Assembly: GCF_003205205.1 (NCBI RefSeq)
Contig: NZ_QJRL01000016.1
Span: 50,426 to 114,425 of the forward strand
Reading direction: 5' to 3'
Length of the DNA: 64,000 nucleotides
Origin: Pseudomonas sp. LB-090624
Lineage (GTDB): Bacteria; Pseudomonadota; Gammaproteobacteria; Pseudomonadales; Pseudomonadaceae
Both the position numbers and the translations under genes were made by a program. The notes beneath the pieces are model-generated. The model was not told where the DNA came from. It did not search any database and saw nothing but the letters and a program-made list of their open reading frames with translations. Below are positions 55,018 to 64,000 of the stretch, piece after piece (within the stretch, counting starts at the first letter, position 1; the number at the start of each line of letters is the position of its first letter).

Positions 55018-56019
55018 ATGGTCAGACACTCCGAACCCGATCAGACGCTGATCAAGATGCCCTCGCTGCGCGCGGTCAAAGTCTTCGTCGCTGCCGCCAA
55101 GTACCAGAACTTCACCCGTGCAGCCGAAGCCTTGTGTGTGACCCAAGCCGCCGTAAGCCGGCAGATCCGTGAGCTGGAAACCTACCTGGGTGCAGAGTTG
55201 TTCACCCGGGTGGGGCGCGCGGTAGAGTTGACTGTCGCCGGGTCGATCTTCTTCGATGCGGTGCAGTTATCGTTCGTCAACATTTCCCAGGCGGCCGAGC
55301 GCATCCGCAGCAACACCAACACCAAGCAGGTGGTCACCCTGTGCTGTTCGCCGGCCTTTGCCGCGCTGTGGATGGGGCCACGCATGCCAAGGTTCTTCGA
55401 CGAGAACCCGGACATCGACATCAACCTGGTGACCACCCAGAACTTCCTGTCGATGGAGCCAGGGGTACGCCCTGATATCTACATCACCAAGCTGGGCAAA
55501 GTGCAGGCAGGCTACAGCTCGCACCCGCTCAACCATGACGTGATCTACCCGGTGTGCACCCCGCACTACCTGGCGCAGCACCCGGAGATACGCACCCTGC
55601 AGGGGCTGCGCGACGCCACCTTGCTCAACCTGAGCCCCTATGGCCGTTCGCAGGTGGCCGAGCATGTGGACTGGAACGTGTGGCTGGCCTTCCATGACGT
55701 CGACCTGAAAAGCCGCGCCAACACCGCACCGCATTTTTTCAATGCCAACGACTACAACCTGCTGGTGCAACTGGCGCTGGGCAACCAGGGCGTGGCACTG
55801 GGCTGGCACCACCTGGTGGCGCCGCTGGTGGCGCAGGGGCTGTTGGTAAGGCCGGTGGCAGAAGAACTGGTGCTCAAGGACACCTTCCACTTCCTGGCCT
55901 TCAATGAAGACAAGGAACATGAGTCCAGCTGCCAAAGGTTGCGCGACTGGTTGCTGGGCGAATTTCGCCCCATGCTGGAGGCAATGTCACTGCACGGGCA
56001 GGAAATTCATCAGCAGTAG
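55018..56019 (+). CDS. LysR family transcriptional regulator (GcvA-like)
   Basis: A 333-residue LysR protein: MPSLRAVKVFVAAAKYQNFTRAAEALCVTQAAVSRQIRELE-type HTH at the N-terminus, then the effector domain. The GcvA/DmlR-like subgroup often controls an adjacent, divergent operon, so it probably regulates proVWX. Its last 33 bp overlap the convergent lipoprotein gene. Confidence 0.87.
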   Translation: MVRHSEPDQTLIKMPSLRAVKVFVAAAKYQNFTRAAEALCVTQAAVSRQIRELETYLGAELFTRVGRAVELTVAGSIFFDAVQLSFVNISQAAERIRSNTNTKQVVTLCCSPAFAALWMGPRMPRFFDENPDIDINLVTTQNFLSMEPGVRPDIYITKLGKVQAGYSSHPLNHDVIYPVCTPHYLAQHPEIRTLQGLRDATLLNLSPYGRSQVAEHVDWNVWLAFHDVDLKSRANTAPHFFNANDYNLLVQLALGNQGVALGWHHLVAPLVAQGLLVRPVAEELVLKDTFHFLAFNEDKEHESSCQRLRDWLLGEFRPMLEAMSLHGQEIHQQ

Positions 56020-56718
56020 GCTCTGGGCATAGTTGAGCCCGATCCGCCGATACCGCTCATCCAGCAACTCGGCCAGCAAATCCAGGCGCGCCACGATCTT
56101 GCCGAACTCCACGGCAAAGCTCAGGTTGCTGCCCTCCTCCGAAATTTCATTGGAGAACAACAGCAATACGCCATTGGCATCCTGCCGTTGGCTCAGCATC
56201 CAGGTGGCCTTCTCGATATTGCGCGCCGCGTTGTTGATGAACAACGGGTCGATCGTGTCGGTCATGTAGAACTCGCTACGCCCCCCGTGCGCGGTAATCA
56301 GCATGCTGCCGATCGCGTAGATGAATGCGCCCACGCGGTCACCCCGGAACTCCGGGCTCAGGGCGTAGCTCAAGGCAGCCAGGTCGCGGCGGTTGCCCAG
56401 TTGCGGCAGCGGCTGACGTTGCTCGATGGCGATACGGATCTGCCGCTCGGCCGTGGCGGCGTCGACGTACCCGGACAGCTTCCACTGGTTGGGGTTACGC
56501 AGGTACAGCTTGTTCATCAGCAGGTACAGGCTTTGCAGGTTGTCGCGCATCGACAGCGTGGCCAGGCGGTCGACACTGGTCTGGAACAGCTCGCTGGGCT
56601 TGCCATCGCTGAACTGGCCGACGATGTCACGGCCTTGCTGCTGGGTACAGGCGCACAGGCATGTGAAGGCCACAGCAAGCAGCAGGCGGCGGAAGACATT
56701 CGGGTAACTTTCAACCAT
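55987..56718 (-). CDS. Conserved lipoprotein of unknown function
   Basis: A 243-residue protein with a lipoprotein signal (RRLLLAVAFTCLCAC, lipobox LCAC). The mature part is mostly helical and has no motif I recognise (contains DRLATLSMRDNLQSLYLLMNK and TDTIDPLFINNAARNIEK). ATG at 56718 was chosen over a GTG two codons upstream. Confidence 0.7.
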   Translation of the reverse strand: MVESYPNVFRRLLLAVAFTCLCACTQQQGRDIVGQFSDGKPSELFQTSVDRLATLSMRDNLQSLYLLMNKLYLRNPNQWKLSGYVDAATAERQIRIAIEQRQPLPQLGNRRDLAALSYALSPEFRGDRVGAFIYAIGSMLITAHGGRSEFYMTDTIDPLFINNAARNIEKATWMLSQRQDANGVLLLFSNEISEEGSNLSFAVEFGKIVARLDLLAELLDERYRRIGLNYAQSLLLMNFLPVQ

Positions 56719-56835
56719 CGGCACCGGGTCAATATTCGGCGGCTGCGCCGGGAGTCAGCGCGGCCTGGCCAAGCATAGAGCCCGAAAATGGGGAAAAGTG
56801 CGGCGGCTAGAGAGAATGGAAACCTGTGGCGGCCC

Positions 56836-56929
56836 CTTCGCGGGTGAACCCGCGCCCACAAGAACCGCACAGCTTTCAGAACTTCTGATCTACGTGTGGG
56901 AAGGGGTTCTCCCGCGAAGAGGCGAGTGC
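56836..56929. repeat. REP doublet (REPIN-like) before the hisN-like gene
   Basis: A 94-bp element with 25-bp arms, CTTCGCGGGTGAACCCGCGCCCACA and its partner TGTGGGAAGGGGTTCTCCCGCGAAG (21 of 25 pair), inside the 224-bp gap 56719-56942. Same REP core as the copies at 51.3 and 44.9 kb. Confidence 0.7.
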
Positions 56930-56942
56930 CGACGAACCCGGA

Positions 56943-57734
56943 TCACATGGCGTGGCGCAGCATCTCCAGCACCTGCGCATGCAGCGCAGGGTCACCACAG
57001 GCCACCACGCACCCGCCATCCTGCGCCGAACTGCCATCCCACGCCGTGATCACGCCACCCGCCCCTTCGATGATCGGCATCAGTGCCTGTACGTCATACG
57101 GCTGAAGGCTCGCTTCGACAATCACGTCGACAAAACCCGAGGCCAGCATGCAGTAGGCATAGCAGTCACCGCCGTACCGCATCAATCGCGCCTTGCCGGC
57201 GACTGCTTCGAATGCCACCTTGCGCTCGGCGGTGTCGAACATGTCCGGCGTGGTGCACATCAGCGTGGCCGACGCCAGGTCGGCGCAGGCACGGGTCTGC
57301 AGCGGTGTGCCGCTGCGCCAGGCGCCTTCCGGGGTGCCGACGAAACGTTCGCCGGTGAACGGCTGGTTCATCACCCCCACCACCGGCTGCGTGCCGTCGT
57401 TCAGCGCGATCAACGTGCCCCATAGTGGCAAGCCAGTAATGAAGGCGCGGGTGCCATCGATCGGGTCCAGCACCCAGGTCAACGGGCTGCTGCCCACGGC
57501 AACGCCGGCCTCTTCGCCAAGAATGCCATGCTCGGGGTAACGTGCCTGGATCAGCTCACGCATGGCGTCTTCGGCCGCCTTGTCGGCCACGGTCACCGGG
57601 TCGTACAGGCGCCCGCCCTTGTCCTCGACAGCCAGGCTGGCACGAAAGTACGGCTTGATCGCCACAGCGGCAGCATCGGCCAATTGCTCGGCGAATACGC
57701 GAAATTCGCCGATCTGTTCAGCGCTCAGGGACAT
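56943..57734 (-). CDS. hisN: Inositol monophosphatase-family phosphatase, HisN-like
   Basis: A 263-residue Mg2+-dependent phosphatase with GILGEEAG, LDPIDGTRAFITGLPLWGT and GGDCYAYCMLASG, the metal and phosphate motifs of the family. The pattern fits histidinol-phosphatase HisN more than SuhB, though other sugar phosphates are possible. No histidine genes are adjacent. Confidence 0.78.
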   Translation of the reverse strand: MSLSAEQIGEFRVFAEQLADAAAVAIKPYFRASLAVEDKGGRLYDPVTVADKAAEDAMRELIQARYPEHGILGEEAGVAVGSSPLTWVLDPIDGTRAFITGLPLWGTLIALNDGTQPVVGVMNQPFTGERFVGTPEGAWRSGTPLQTRACADLASATLMCTTPDMFDTAERKVAFEAVAGKARLMRYGGDCYAYCMLASGFVDVIVEASLQPYDVQALMPIIEGAGGVITAWDGSSAQDGGCVVACGDPALHAQVLEMLRHAM

Positions 57735-57945
57735 GGGACGGGCCTCGTGACAATGGTGGGGAGCCGCATGATACCCGACAACCCGCGCAGTGCCAGCCGG
57801 GCACGCATAGATGCCATTATTCTGCCATTATTCCTGCTTCATTTAAGCGTCACTCATTCGTTGTACTAGGATACCAACCACTTCCCTTCGCACGCCCTGG
57901 ATGCGGGCCGGCAATACCGCGGCGGGATAACCCTCATTGGCCTTC

Positions 57946-58590
57946 ATGGATGACACGATGAATTCGAACCTGCTCTACCCGCAAATTGGCAAAGTCATTG
58001 CCAGCACCGGCAGCCGCCAGTTCCCGCGGATGCTGCACGACCTGATCCAGGCCCACTTGTCCATCGACGCCACGCAGATCCGCCAGTTGCCACTGTTGCC
58101 CTGCGATTCGACGCTGATCGACGAGACGGTGTTTTCCTCGGACGAACAGCCGGATGGCGATTTCAACGACCCCTCACGGCTGCACCGCATCTCCCGTAAA
58201 GGCAACGCCCGCCTGGAAATCCAGGTGATCCGCGCCGACTCCACCTATGGCTTCTCGGCCTTCGAGCGCAGCCGCCTGGACGCGATTTCGCCGTTGCTGC
58301 TGCCGATGCTGGAAAAGCACGTCGATGCGTTGCAGCCCACTCCTGAACGGCACACCAAAGAAAGCCTGGAGCAGCGCTTTGTCGACCGGCTGGCGCAGTC
58401 AGGGCTGACGCTTTCCGAACGCGAGCGCCAGGTGTGCCTGGGTCTGCTGGCCGGGCATACTGCGCCGGAACAGGGCGATCGGCTGGGGCTCAAGGTCAAT
58501 ACCGTGGAAAGCTACCTGCGCCGGGCAGCCATCAAACTAGGGATCAGCGGTCGGCATTCGTTGATGCGCTGGATGTATGCCGAGGCCTGA
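57946..58590 (+). CDS. LuxR-type regulator next to the lipopeptide genes
   Basis: A 214-residue protein with a C-terminal LuxR HTH (LTLSERERQVCLGLLAGHTA, then LKVNTVESYLRRAAIKLGIS). The N-terminal half lacks the Trp/Tyr/Asp pattern of acyl-homoserine-lactone receptors. Lipopeptide clusters such as massetolide and viscosin have a LuxR gene beyond macAB, convergent to them as here. It probably controls synthesis. ATG at 57946; a second Met lies four codons on. Confidence 0.82.
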   Translation: MDDTMNSNLLYPQIGKVIASTGSRQFPRMLHDLIQAHLSIDATQIRQLPLLPCDSTLIDETVFSSDEQPDGDFNDPSRLHRISRKGNARLEIQVIRADSTYGFSAFERSRLDAISPLLLPMLEKHVDALQPTPERHTKESLEQRFVDRLAQSGLTLSERERQVCLGLLAGHTAPEQGDRLGLKVNTVESYLRRAAIKLGISGRHSLMRWMYAEA

Positions 58591-58719
58591 ATAGCGTAAC
58601 CAGTGCCGACCTTCTTCGCACCGGTTGAGCACCATTGCTGACCCGGCACGGTCCCCTGCAGGGGCAGCCTTGCGCTGCGCCTGCACGTCGCGGGTCTGTC
58701 TCGGGCGCACGGGGCTGTG

Positions 58720-60717
58720 TCAGTCCCTCGCCAGCGCCTCGATCGGGTCCAGCCGCGCCGCATTCCTGGCCGGCACGAACCCGAACACCACGCCGATCAA
58801 CGTCGAGCAGGCAAATGCCATCACGATCGAGGCAGGTGAGAACACCATTTCCCACTGTTTGACGAACAACTCGAACAGATACCCCACCCCATACGACAGG
58901 CCTATCCCCACCAGCCCGCCAAACAGGCAGACCATCACTGCTTCGACCAGGAACTGCTGCCGAATGTCCGACTGCCGGGCCCCTACCGCCATGCGAATAC
59001 CGATCTCGCGGGTACGCTCGGTGACCGACACCAACATGATGTTCATCACGCCGATGCCGCCGACCACCAGCGAAATCACCGCAATCAGCGACAACAGCAA
59101 CGTCAGGGAGCGGCTGGTCTTCTGCACGGTCTGCATGATGCTGTCGAGGTTGTTGGTGAAGAAGTCCTTGGTACCGTGCCGTTGCAGCATCACCCGCGTC
59201 ACCTCCTCCTCCACCCGCTTGCTGGGGACGCCGTCCTTGATGCGCACGCTGATGCTGTCAAGGTGGCGCTGCCCCAGGACACGCCCCGCCGCCGTTTCGT
59301 AAGGCACCCAGATGTTCAGCTGGTTGCTGGCCACGAACAGGTTCTTGTTCTCGGCCGTGACGCCGATCACCGTACACGGCAGGTTGCCGACCAGAATCAC
59401 CTGCCCGAGCGGGTCGATGTTCGCGCCGAACAGGCGCTTGCGCGTGTTGTGGTCGATCACCACCACCTGGGCCTGGCGCCGGGCATCGTCGGCGCTGAAC
59501 ACGATACCTGCCGCCAACGGGAGGTTCCGCACCTGGAAGTAGTGTTCGCTGACGCCATTGAGCTGCACGTCCACATCCAGGTTGCGGTAACGCACCAATG
59601 TGCTTTGGCCAATCACCGGGGTCGCGCTGTCCACGTAGTACAGTTCATTCAGGGCAGCGACATCGGCGGGCACCAGGGTTTCGATGGTCTTGGCCCGGCT
59701 GTCACCGAAGTTGCTGCCCGAATAGATATCGATGGTATTGCTGCCGATCGCCTGGATGTCCTTGAGTACGTAACCCTTGGCGCCTTCGCCGATGGCCGAA
59801 ATGGACACCACCGAGGTGATACCGATGATGATCCCCAGCATGGTCAGCAAGGTCCGCATGCGGTGCGAGATCAGCGCGATCCAGGCCATCTTGAACGCTT
59901 CGCGGAACATCCCCAGGCTCACCAGCAGGCGCCGGGGCCCCTGCGCCACGGGCTCCGGTTCGGGCTTGGGCACAGGCACTGCAGCACTGCGCCGATCACT
60001 GACGATCTGCCCGTCACTGACTTCGATGATGCGCTCGGCGTGGGCCGCTACCTTCGGATCGTGAGTCACCAGGATCACCGTGTGCCCGGCTGCGTGCAGC
60101 TCCAGCAGAATGTTCATCACGTCTTTGCCGCTGGCCGTGTCCAGCGCGCCGGTCGGTTCGTCGGCAAGGATCACCTGGCCACCGTTCATCAGCGCCCGGC
60201 AGATACTCACCCGCTGTTGCTGGCCACCCGACAGCTGGCTGGGGCGGTGCGCCAGGTGGCTGGCCAGGCCCAGGCGGGACAGCAGTTCCCGCGCCCGTGC
60301 ATGGCGCTGGCCCTGCGGCGTGCCGGCATACACCGCCGGTATCTCGACGTTGTGCAGGGCGTCCAGGTGCGGCAGCAAGTGGTAGCGCTGGAAGATGAAG
60401 CCGAAGTGGTCACGGCGCAGTGCCGCCAGTGCGTCATCGTCCAGCGCGCGGGTTTCCTGCCCACCCACCTGATAGCTGCCGCTGCTGGCGTTGTCCAGGC
60501 AGCCAAGGATGTTCATCAAGGTCGATTTGCCAGACCCAGAGGCACCGATGATCGCCACCAGTTCGCCGCTGTGAATCTGCAAGTCGATGCCCTTGAGCGC
60601 CAGGAACTCGCGGTCGCCGGCCTGGAAGCTGCGCGTTACACCGTGCAAATGCAGCAAGGGTTCGGCGTTGCTGCAGGCAACCGCCATGCCCGCGCACGGC
60701 TGGACATTCATGTTCAT
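58720..60717 (-). CDS. macB: MacB-type ABC exporter
   Basis: A 665-residue protein. The N-terminal ATPase has GASGSGKSTLMNILG, LSGGQQQRVSICRAL and VILADEPTGALD. Four TM helices enclose a large periplasmic domain, and the C-terminal FtsX-like segment has GIGVMNIMLVSVTERTREIGIRMAVGA. With MacA it exports lipopeptide. ATG at 60717 was chosen over GTG at 60723 because of the ribosome site spacing. Confidence 0.9.
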   Translation of the reverse strand: MNMNVQPCAGMAVACSNAEPLLHLHGVTRSFQAGDREFLALKGIDLQIHSGELVAIIGASGSGKSTLMNILGCLDNASSGSYQVGGQETRALDDDALAALRRDHFGFIFQRYHLLPHLDALHNVEIPAVYAGTPQGQRHARARELLSRLGLASHLAHRPSQLSGGQQQRVSICRALMNGGQVILADEPTGALDTASGKDVMNILLELHAAGHTVILVTHDPKVAAHAERIIEVSDGQIVSDRRSAAVPVPKPEPEPVAQGPRRLLVSLGMFREAFKMAWIALISHRMRTLLTMLGIIIGITSVVSISAIGEGAKGYVLKDIQAIGSNTIDIYSGSNFGDSRAKTIETLVPADVAALNELYYVDSATPVIGQSTLVRYRNLDVDVQLNGVSEHYFQVRNLPLAAGIVFSADDARRQAQVVVIDHNTRKRLFGANIDPLGQVILVGNLPCTVIGVTAENKNLFVASNQLNIWVPYETAAGRVLGQRHLDSISVRIKDGVPSKRVEEEVTRVMLQRHGTKDFFTNNLDSIMQTVQKTSRSLTLLLSLIAVISLVVGGIGVMNIMLVSVTERTREIGIRMAVGARQSDIRQQFLVEAVMVCLFGGLVGIGLSYGVGYLFELFVKQWEMVFSPASIVMAFACSTLIGVVFGFVPARNAARLDPIEALARD

Positions 60718-60719
60718 GC

Positions 60720-61877
60720 TCACGCCCCTGTTTCGCCAGACACCGGCTCGCCGATCACCACCCTGTCGCCTTCGGCCAGGCCGTCCTTGATCTCCACCTT
60801 CACGTTGTTGTTGATGCCCGCCTGCACGTTGCGTACCTGGGCAAAGCCCTTCGCATCCAGCACCCGCACCGGGAAGCTGCCATCACCGTTGCGCGCGCCC
60901 AACGCCGCCACCGGCACGGTGAGCACGGCCTGGGCGGTATCGAGCACGATATGCACCTGAGCGGTCATCGAAATGCGCAGTCGGTGATCCGGGTTCGGTA
61001 CCTCGAACAGGGCGTTGTAGAACACCGCTCCGCTGGCCTTGCTGGTACCGCCCTCGCTCTTGTCACTGCTTTGCGCGTAGTTCTGCGGCGCAGGCTCGGT
61101 GCCGCGCAGCCTCGCGTAGTAGCGTTTGTCTTCGCCGAGGATGGTGAAGTACACCTCCTGGCCAGGGCTGATGTGAATCACATCGGCCTCAGACACCTGC
61201 GCCTTGACCGTCATGGTGTCGAGGTCGGCCAGCTTGAGCAGCACCGGGGCCAACTGGTTGGCGATCACGGTCTGCCCTTCCTGGGTGACGATGCCCACCA
61301 CATGGCCGGTGATTGGCGCGTTGATACGGGTGTAGCCCAGGTTGACCCTGGCGGTGTCAATTTCGACCCGGGCGCTCTGGATCTGCGCATCCAGCGAGCG
61401 CACGGCAGCTTGCTGCACTTCGTACTCAGACTCGGCGTTCTCGAAATCCTGGCGCGACACCGATTCGTCGGCTTGCAACTCGCGGTAACGCTCGTACACA
61501 CGCCGGGCCTGCTTCAGCTGGGCCATCGTCGAACGCCGCTCGGCCTGCAGTTTGTCTTCATCGACCTCGGCCTGGCGCAGGGTGTTGCGCAGTACCAGCG
61601 GGTCGATCTCGGCCAACCACTGGCCCGCGCTGACCTTGTCCCCCAGCTTCACCTTCAGCGACTTCAGCTGCCCCGAGACCTGGGCCCCGACATCCACCTG
61701 CTTGATACCTTCGAGCATGCCACTGGCCAGCACCGCATTCTCGATGTCGCCCCGCTCGACCGTAGCGGTGATGTATTGCGGTGGCTTGGCCGGGGCCTGG
61801 ATGGCGTACAGGCTGATGCCGACGACCAGGGCCACGGCAACGCCTAGGCTGTATTTGCGGAATCTGGATTTGTCCAT
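60720..61877 (-). CDS. macA: MacA-type periplasmic adaptor
   Basis: A 385-residue HlyD/MacA protein with an N-terminal membrane anchor (KYSLGVAVALVVGISLYAIQ), a lipoyl-type domain (VDVGAQVSGQLKSLKVKLGD), a long alpha-helical hairpin (residues about 95-170) and a beta-barrel part. It links MacB to an outer-membrane channel. It starts 54 bp after the synthetase stop and its stop meets the macB start. Confidence 0.9.
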   Translation of the reverse strand: MDKSRFRKYSLGVAVALVVGISLYAIQAPAKPPQYITATVERGDIENAVLASGMLEGIKQVDVGAQVSGQLKSLKVKLGDKVSAGQWLAEIDPLVLRNTLRQAEVDEDKLQAERRSTMAQLKQARRVYERYRELQADESVSRQDFENAESEYEVQQAAVRSLDAQIQSARVEIDTARVNLGYTRINAPITGHVVGIVTQEGQTVIANQLAPVLLKLADLDTMTVKAQVSEADVIHISPGQEVYFTILGEDKRYYARLRGTEPAPQNYAQSSDKSEGGTSKASGAVFYNALFEVPNPDHRLRISMTAQVHIVLDTAQAVLTVPVAALGARNGDGSFPVRVLDAKGFAQVRNVQAGINNNVKVEIKDGLAEGDRVVIGEPVSGETGA

Positions 61878-61931
61878 GAACACTCACTTTCCAAAAAATT
61901 CACTCGACCAAGGGGCAATCACCGCCAATGG

Positions 61932-64000
61932 TCATGGGGTAACCTTGCCGTGCTGCAATGCCTGCCCGTCATGCCACCAGGCCGCCAGGCTGAACACATC
62001 CGGCACCTTGAGAATGCTGAAGTGATCCCCCGGGCCCTGCCACAGCGCCAGGCGTGGCATGAGCTGCTGCCAGCCCTCCTGCATGCCCGCGTGCTCGCGG
62101 GCGTTAGCCAATGCATCCAGGCGCGGGTCATCCACCAGCACCAACCCCACCGGGCCGCTGTAGGCCAGCTGCGGCCGGTAGACCGTTCGCAGTGCGGTCG
62201 CGAAGGTACGCACCGTGCCGTCCAGCACACCTGGGGTGGAGCGCGCAGGCAGCAGCCCACTGCCCACCATGGCTGCATGCAACTGCTGCAACTGCTGGTC
62301 ATCCGTGGCTTGGGCAAAAGCGGCCGGATCGATCCCAAAGGCCTTGCCCGTGGCCAGTTGCAAGGCATCGATCAACCGCTGCAAGGCCTCGCCGAAGGTG
62401 TAGGGCTGGCCACAGGTGCCGCCTGCGCCCGGTGCCTCGCTGTCGACCAGCGTCAACGAGCGTACCTGCCGGCCCTTGGCCTCGAGCCTGGCTGCGATGG
62501 CGTGCGCCACCCAGCCACCGAACGAGTGCCCCAGCAAACTGAGCGGGCCTTGCGGGTACAAGGCTTCGATGGCCTGCACATGGCAGTCGGCAGCAGCTTC
62601 GACCGTACTGTGCGGCACGCCAGCACCGTCCAGGCCCCGAGCTTGCAACCCGTAGAGCGGCCATTCCGGCCCCAGTGCCTCGGCCAGCCCAATGAAACTG
62701 GTCACGCTGTCACCGGCCCCGGGCACGCAGAACAGCGGCGCGTGCCCCGCCTGGCCGGTCTGGATGGCTACAGGCGATGAATAACCCGTATGGGGCCCGG
62801 CGCTGCAGGTGCCGAGGGCCTCGGTCAACGCCTGCGCAACCGCCGTCACGTGGGGTGCCTCCATCAAGCTGCGGTGGTCACCGGGTACGGCAATGACCGA
62901 CAATGGCTGCGTCGGCAGAGCCTCGCGCCAGCCCAGGCTCGGCAGGCTGTCACTGCCCTGCTCGGCCCGGAACAAGTGCACCGGCATGCTCAGGGGCGAC
63001 AGGCGGTAATGGGCCAACGCATGCCCGTGAGCCAGCTCACGGCTGAAGTAATGCAGCAGTTGCGCATCACTCATGCTCGCCCATAACCCGTAGAGAAGCC
63101 CGTGCTCGCGGCAGCTGGCCAGCAACCCGGCAAAATCGGCCTGCGCTGATTCCAGGCGTTGCAATTGCGCACGCTTTTCCGCGGCTGCCGGGCCCTGGGT
63201 GCGCCAGAAGGTGCTGCAGTTCAGCAACAGTTGCCGCTCCAGTGCATGTGTTCCCGACCAGCGCGCCTTGCCTTGGTCAGCCAGGCGCGGCACATGCGTG
63301 TCGATCAGGCCAACGAACTCGACCGCTTCCTCCGCCCCCAGCAACTGGTTGGCCATTTCAAACGCCACGACCCCGCCAAACGACCAGCCGGCCAAGCGGT
63401 ACGGGCCATGGGGTTGCACCTTGCGCATCTGTGCAATCTGGTAACGGGCCAGGCATTCCAAGGTGCGTGGTTGGGCCTGGCCGGCAGGCACCCCAGGCAA
63501 ACCGTAGATGGCGAAATCGCCACCCAGCTGTTGGCCCAGTACCGGGAAGTAGAAGTCCAGCCCGGTGAACTCGTGAAGCAGGAACAGCGGGGTTTGCGTC
63601 CCGCCCTCGCGTACCGTGATGGCGCCCTCGCCTTGGCCTGCGTGATTGACCAGCCGGGCTGCCAGCGACGCCACGCTGGGCTGCTGGAACACGTCGTTGA
63701 GCGCAGCCCTCAGGCCGGCCTTGTTGAGCCTGTCGACCAGGCGAATGGCCGCCAGGGAATGGCCGCCGAGCTCGAAGAAATTGTCGTGGCGGCCCACCTG
63801 TGGCACCTCCAGCAGTTCACCCAGGATCGCTGCCAGCAGGTTTTCGGTTTCGCCTTGCGGGGCTTCGAATGGACGATCCTGCAGCGCGCCGGGCTCTGGC
63901 AGCGCCTTGCGGTCGAGTTTGCCGTTGGGGCTCAGCGGCAGGGCTTCGAGGTGCATGAACAGCGCTGGCACCATGAATTCCGGCAGATGTGCCAGCAGGG
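61932..64000 (-). CDS. Lipopeptide non-ribosomal peptide synthetase, 3' end with tandem thioesterases (partial)
   Basis: The last 688 residues of a synthetase whose start lies beyond the right edge. The visible part opens with the end of an adenylation domain (LSPNGKLDRKALP), then a carrier domain with phosphopantetheine site LGGHSLAAIRL (about residue 75). A first thioesterase follows with the active-site GWSFGG, and a second with GHSFGG. Tandem C-terminal thioesterases are typical of Pseudomonas cyclic lipopeptide synthetases. The product cannot be named from this fragment. Confidence 0.92.
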   Translation of the reverse strand, partial: LLAHLPEFMVPALFMHLEALPLSPNGKLDRKALPEPGALQDRPFEAPQGETENLLAAILGELLEVPQVGRHDNFFELGGHSLAAIRLVDRLNKAGLRAALNDVFQQPSVASLAARLVNHAGQGEGAITVREGGTQTPLFLLHEFTGLDFYFPVLGQQLGGDFAIYGLPGVPAGQAQPRTLECLARYQIAQMRKVQPHGPYRLAGWSFGGVVAFEMANQLLGAEEAVEFVGLIDTHVPRLADQGKARWSGTHALERQLLLNCSTFWRTQGPAAAEKRAQLQRLESAQADFAGLLASCREHGLLYGLWASMSDAQLLHYFSRELAHGHALAHYRLSPLSMPVHLFRAEQGSDSLPSLGWREALPTQPLSVIAVPGDHRSLMEAPHVTAVAQALTEALGTCSAGPHTGYSSPVAIQTGQAGHAPLFCVPGAGDSVTSFIGLAEALGPEWPLYGLQARGLDGAGVPHSTVEAAADCHVQAIEALYPQGPLSLLGHSFGGWVAHAIAARLEAKGRQVRSLTLVDSEAPGAGGTCGQPYTFGEALQRLIDALQLATGKAFGIDPAAFAQATDDQQLQQLHAAMVGSGLLPARSTPGVLDGTVRTFATALRTVYRPQLAYSGPVGLVLVDDPRLDALANAREHAGMQEGWQQLMPRLALWQGPGDHFSILKVPDVFSLAAWWHDGQALQHGKVTP

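Overview
The window looks like a chromosomal segment of a Pseudomonas putida-group bacterium. It is GC-rich with Pseudomonas codon use. It carries a benR/benABCD-benK-benE-benF benzoate locus, Pseudomonas-type REP palindromes, and the end of a lipopeptide synthetase with tandem thioesterases and MacAB genes. No rRNA, tRNA, CRISPR array or complete insertion sequence was seen.

Layout. 1-4.7 kb (minus): the start of a Ku gene, a nucleosidase, and a tight run that encodes a haem-oxygenase-like diiron protein, a methyltransferase and a YbdK-type ligase, preceded by a small lipoprotein and a KGG stress protein. 4.8-12.4 kb: transporters, an aldo/keto reductase, a DyP peroxidase, a lone CrtZ-like hydroxylase, mgtC behind a long structured leader, and a diguanylate cyclase. 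12.5-17.5 kb: small stress-type proteins, a KfrA-like protein, then a YheO-type regulator with an EutB/EutC pair that fits hydroxyaspartate conversion. 17.5-20.3 kb (minus): a TPP riboswitch, two different TenA proteins and a CodA-type deaminase. 20.6-28.5 kb: a large multicopper oxidase, a SCO-cytochrome c fusion, a GGDEF/EAL protein and a tyrosine recombinase. 28.5-38 kb: sugar or sugar-acid functions (an SDR fused to an SMP-30 lactonase, LysR, glycerate kinase, CdaR, MFS), a Rieske-FAD oxidoreductase and an aldo/keto reductase.

38-50 kb: TraX-like and YdjM-like membrane proteins, then the benzoate locus. The minus-strand order is benR, a frameshifted orphan rhs gene, the benA promoter with a BenR-type double direct repeat, then benA-B-C-D-K-E-F. 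Benzoate is imported by BenF/BenK/BenE, oxidised by BenABC and dehydrogenated to catechol by BenD. No catechol dioxygenase gene lies in the cluster. 50-56 kb: a GlxA-type regulator, a glycine-betaine-type ProXWV importer and a LysR regulator. 56-64 kb: a lipoprotein, a HisN-type phosphatase, a LuxR regulator, macB, macA and the 3' end of a non-ribosomal peptide synthetase that runs off the right edge.

The best candidates for something undescribed are the diiron protein/methyltransferase/ligase operon (0.9-4.3 kb), the mgtC leader with a possible 15-residue leader peptide, the TPP-riboswitch TenA_E/TenA_C/CodA set, the SDR-SMP30 fusion, and the orphan rhs gene between benR and benA. All assignments come from reading motifs; no database search was run.
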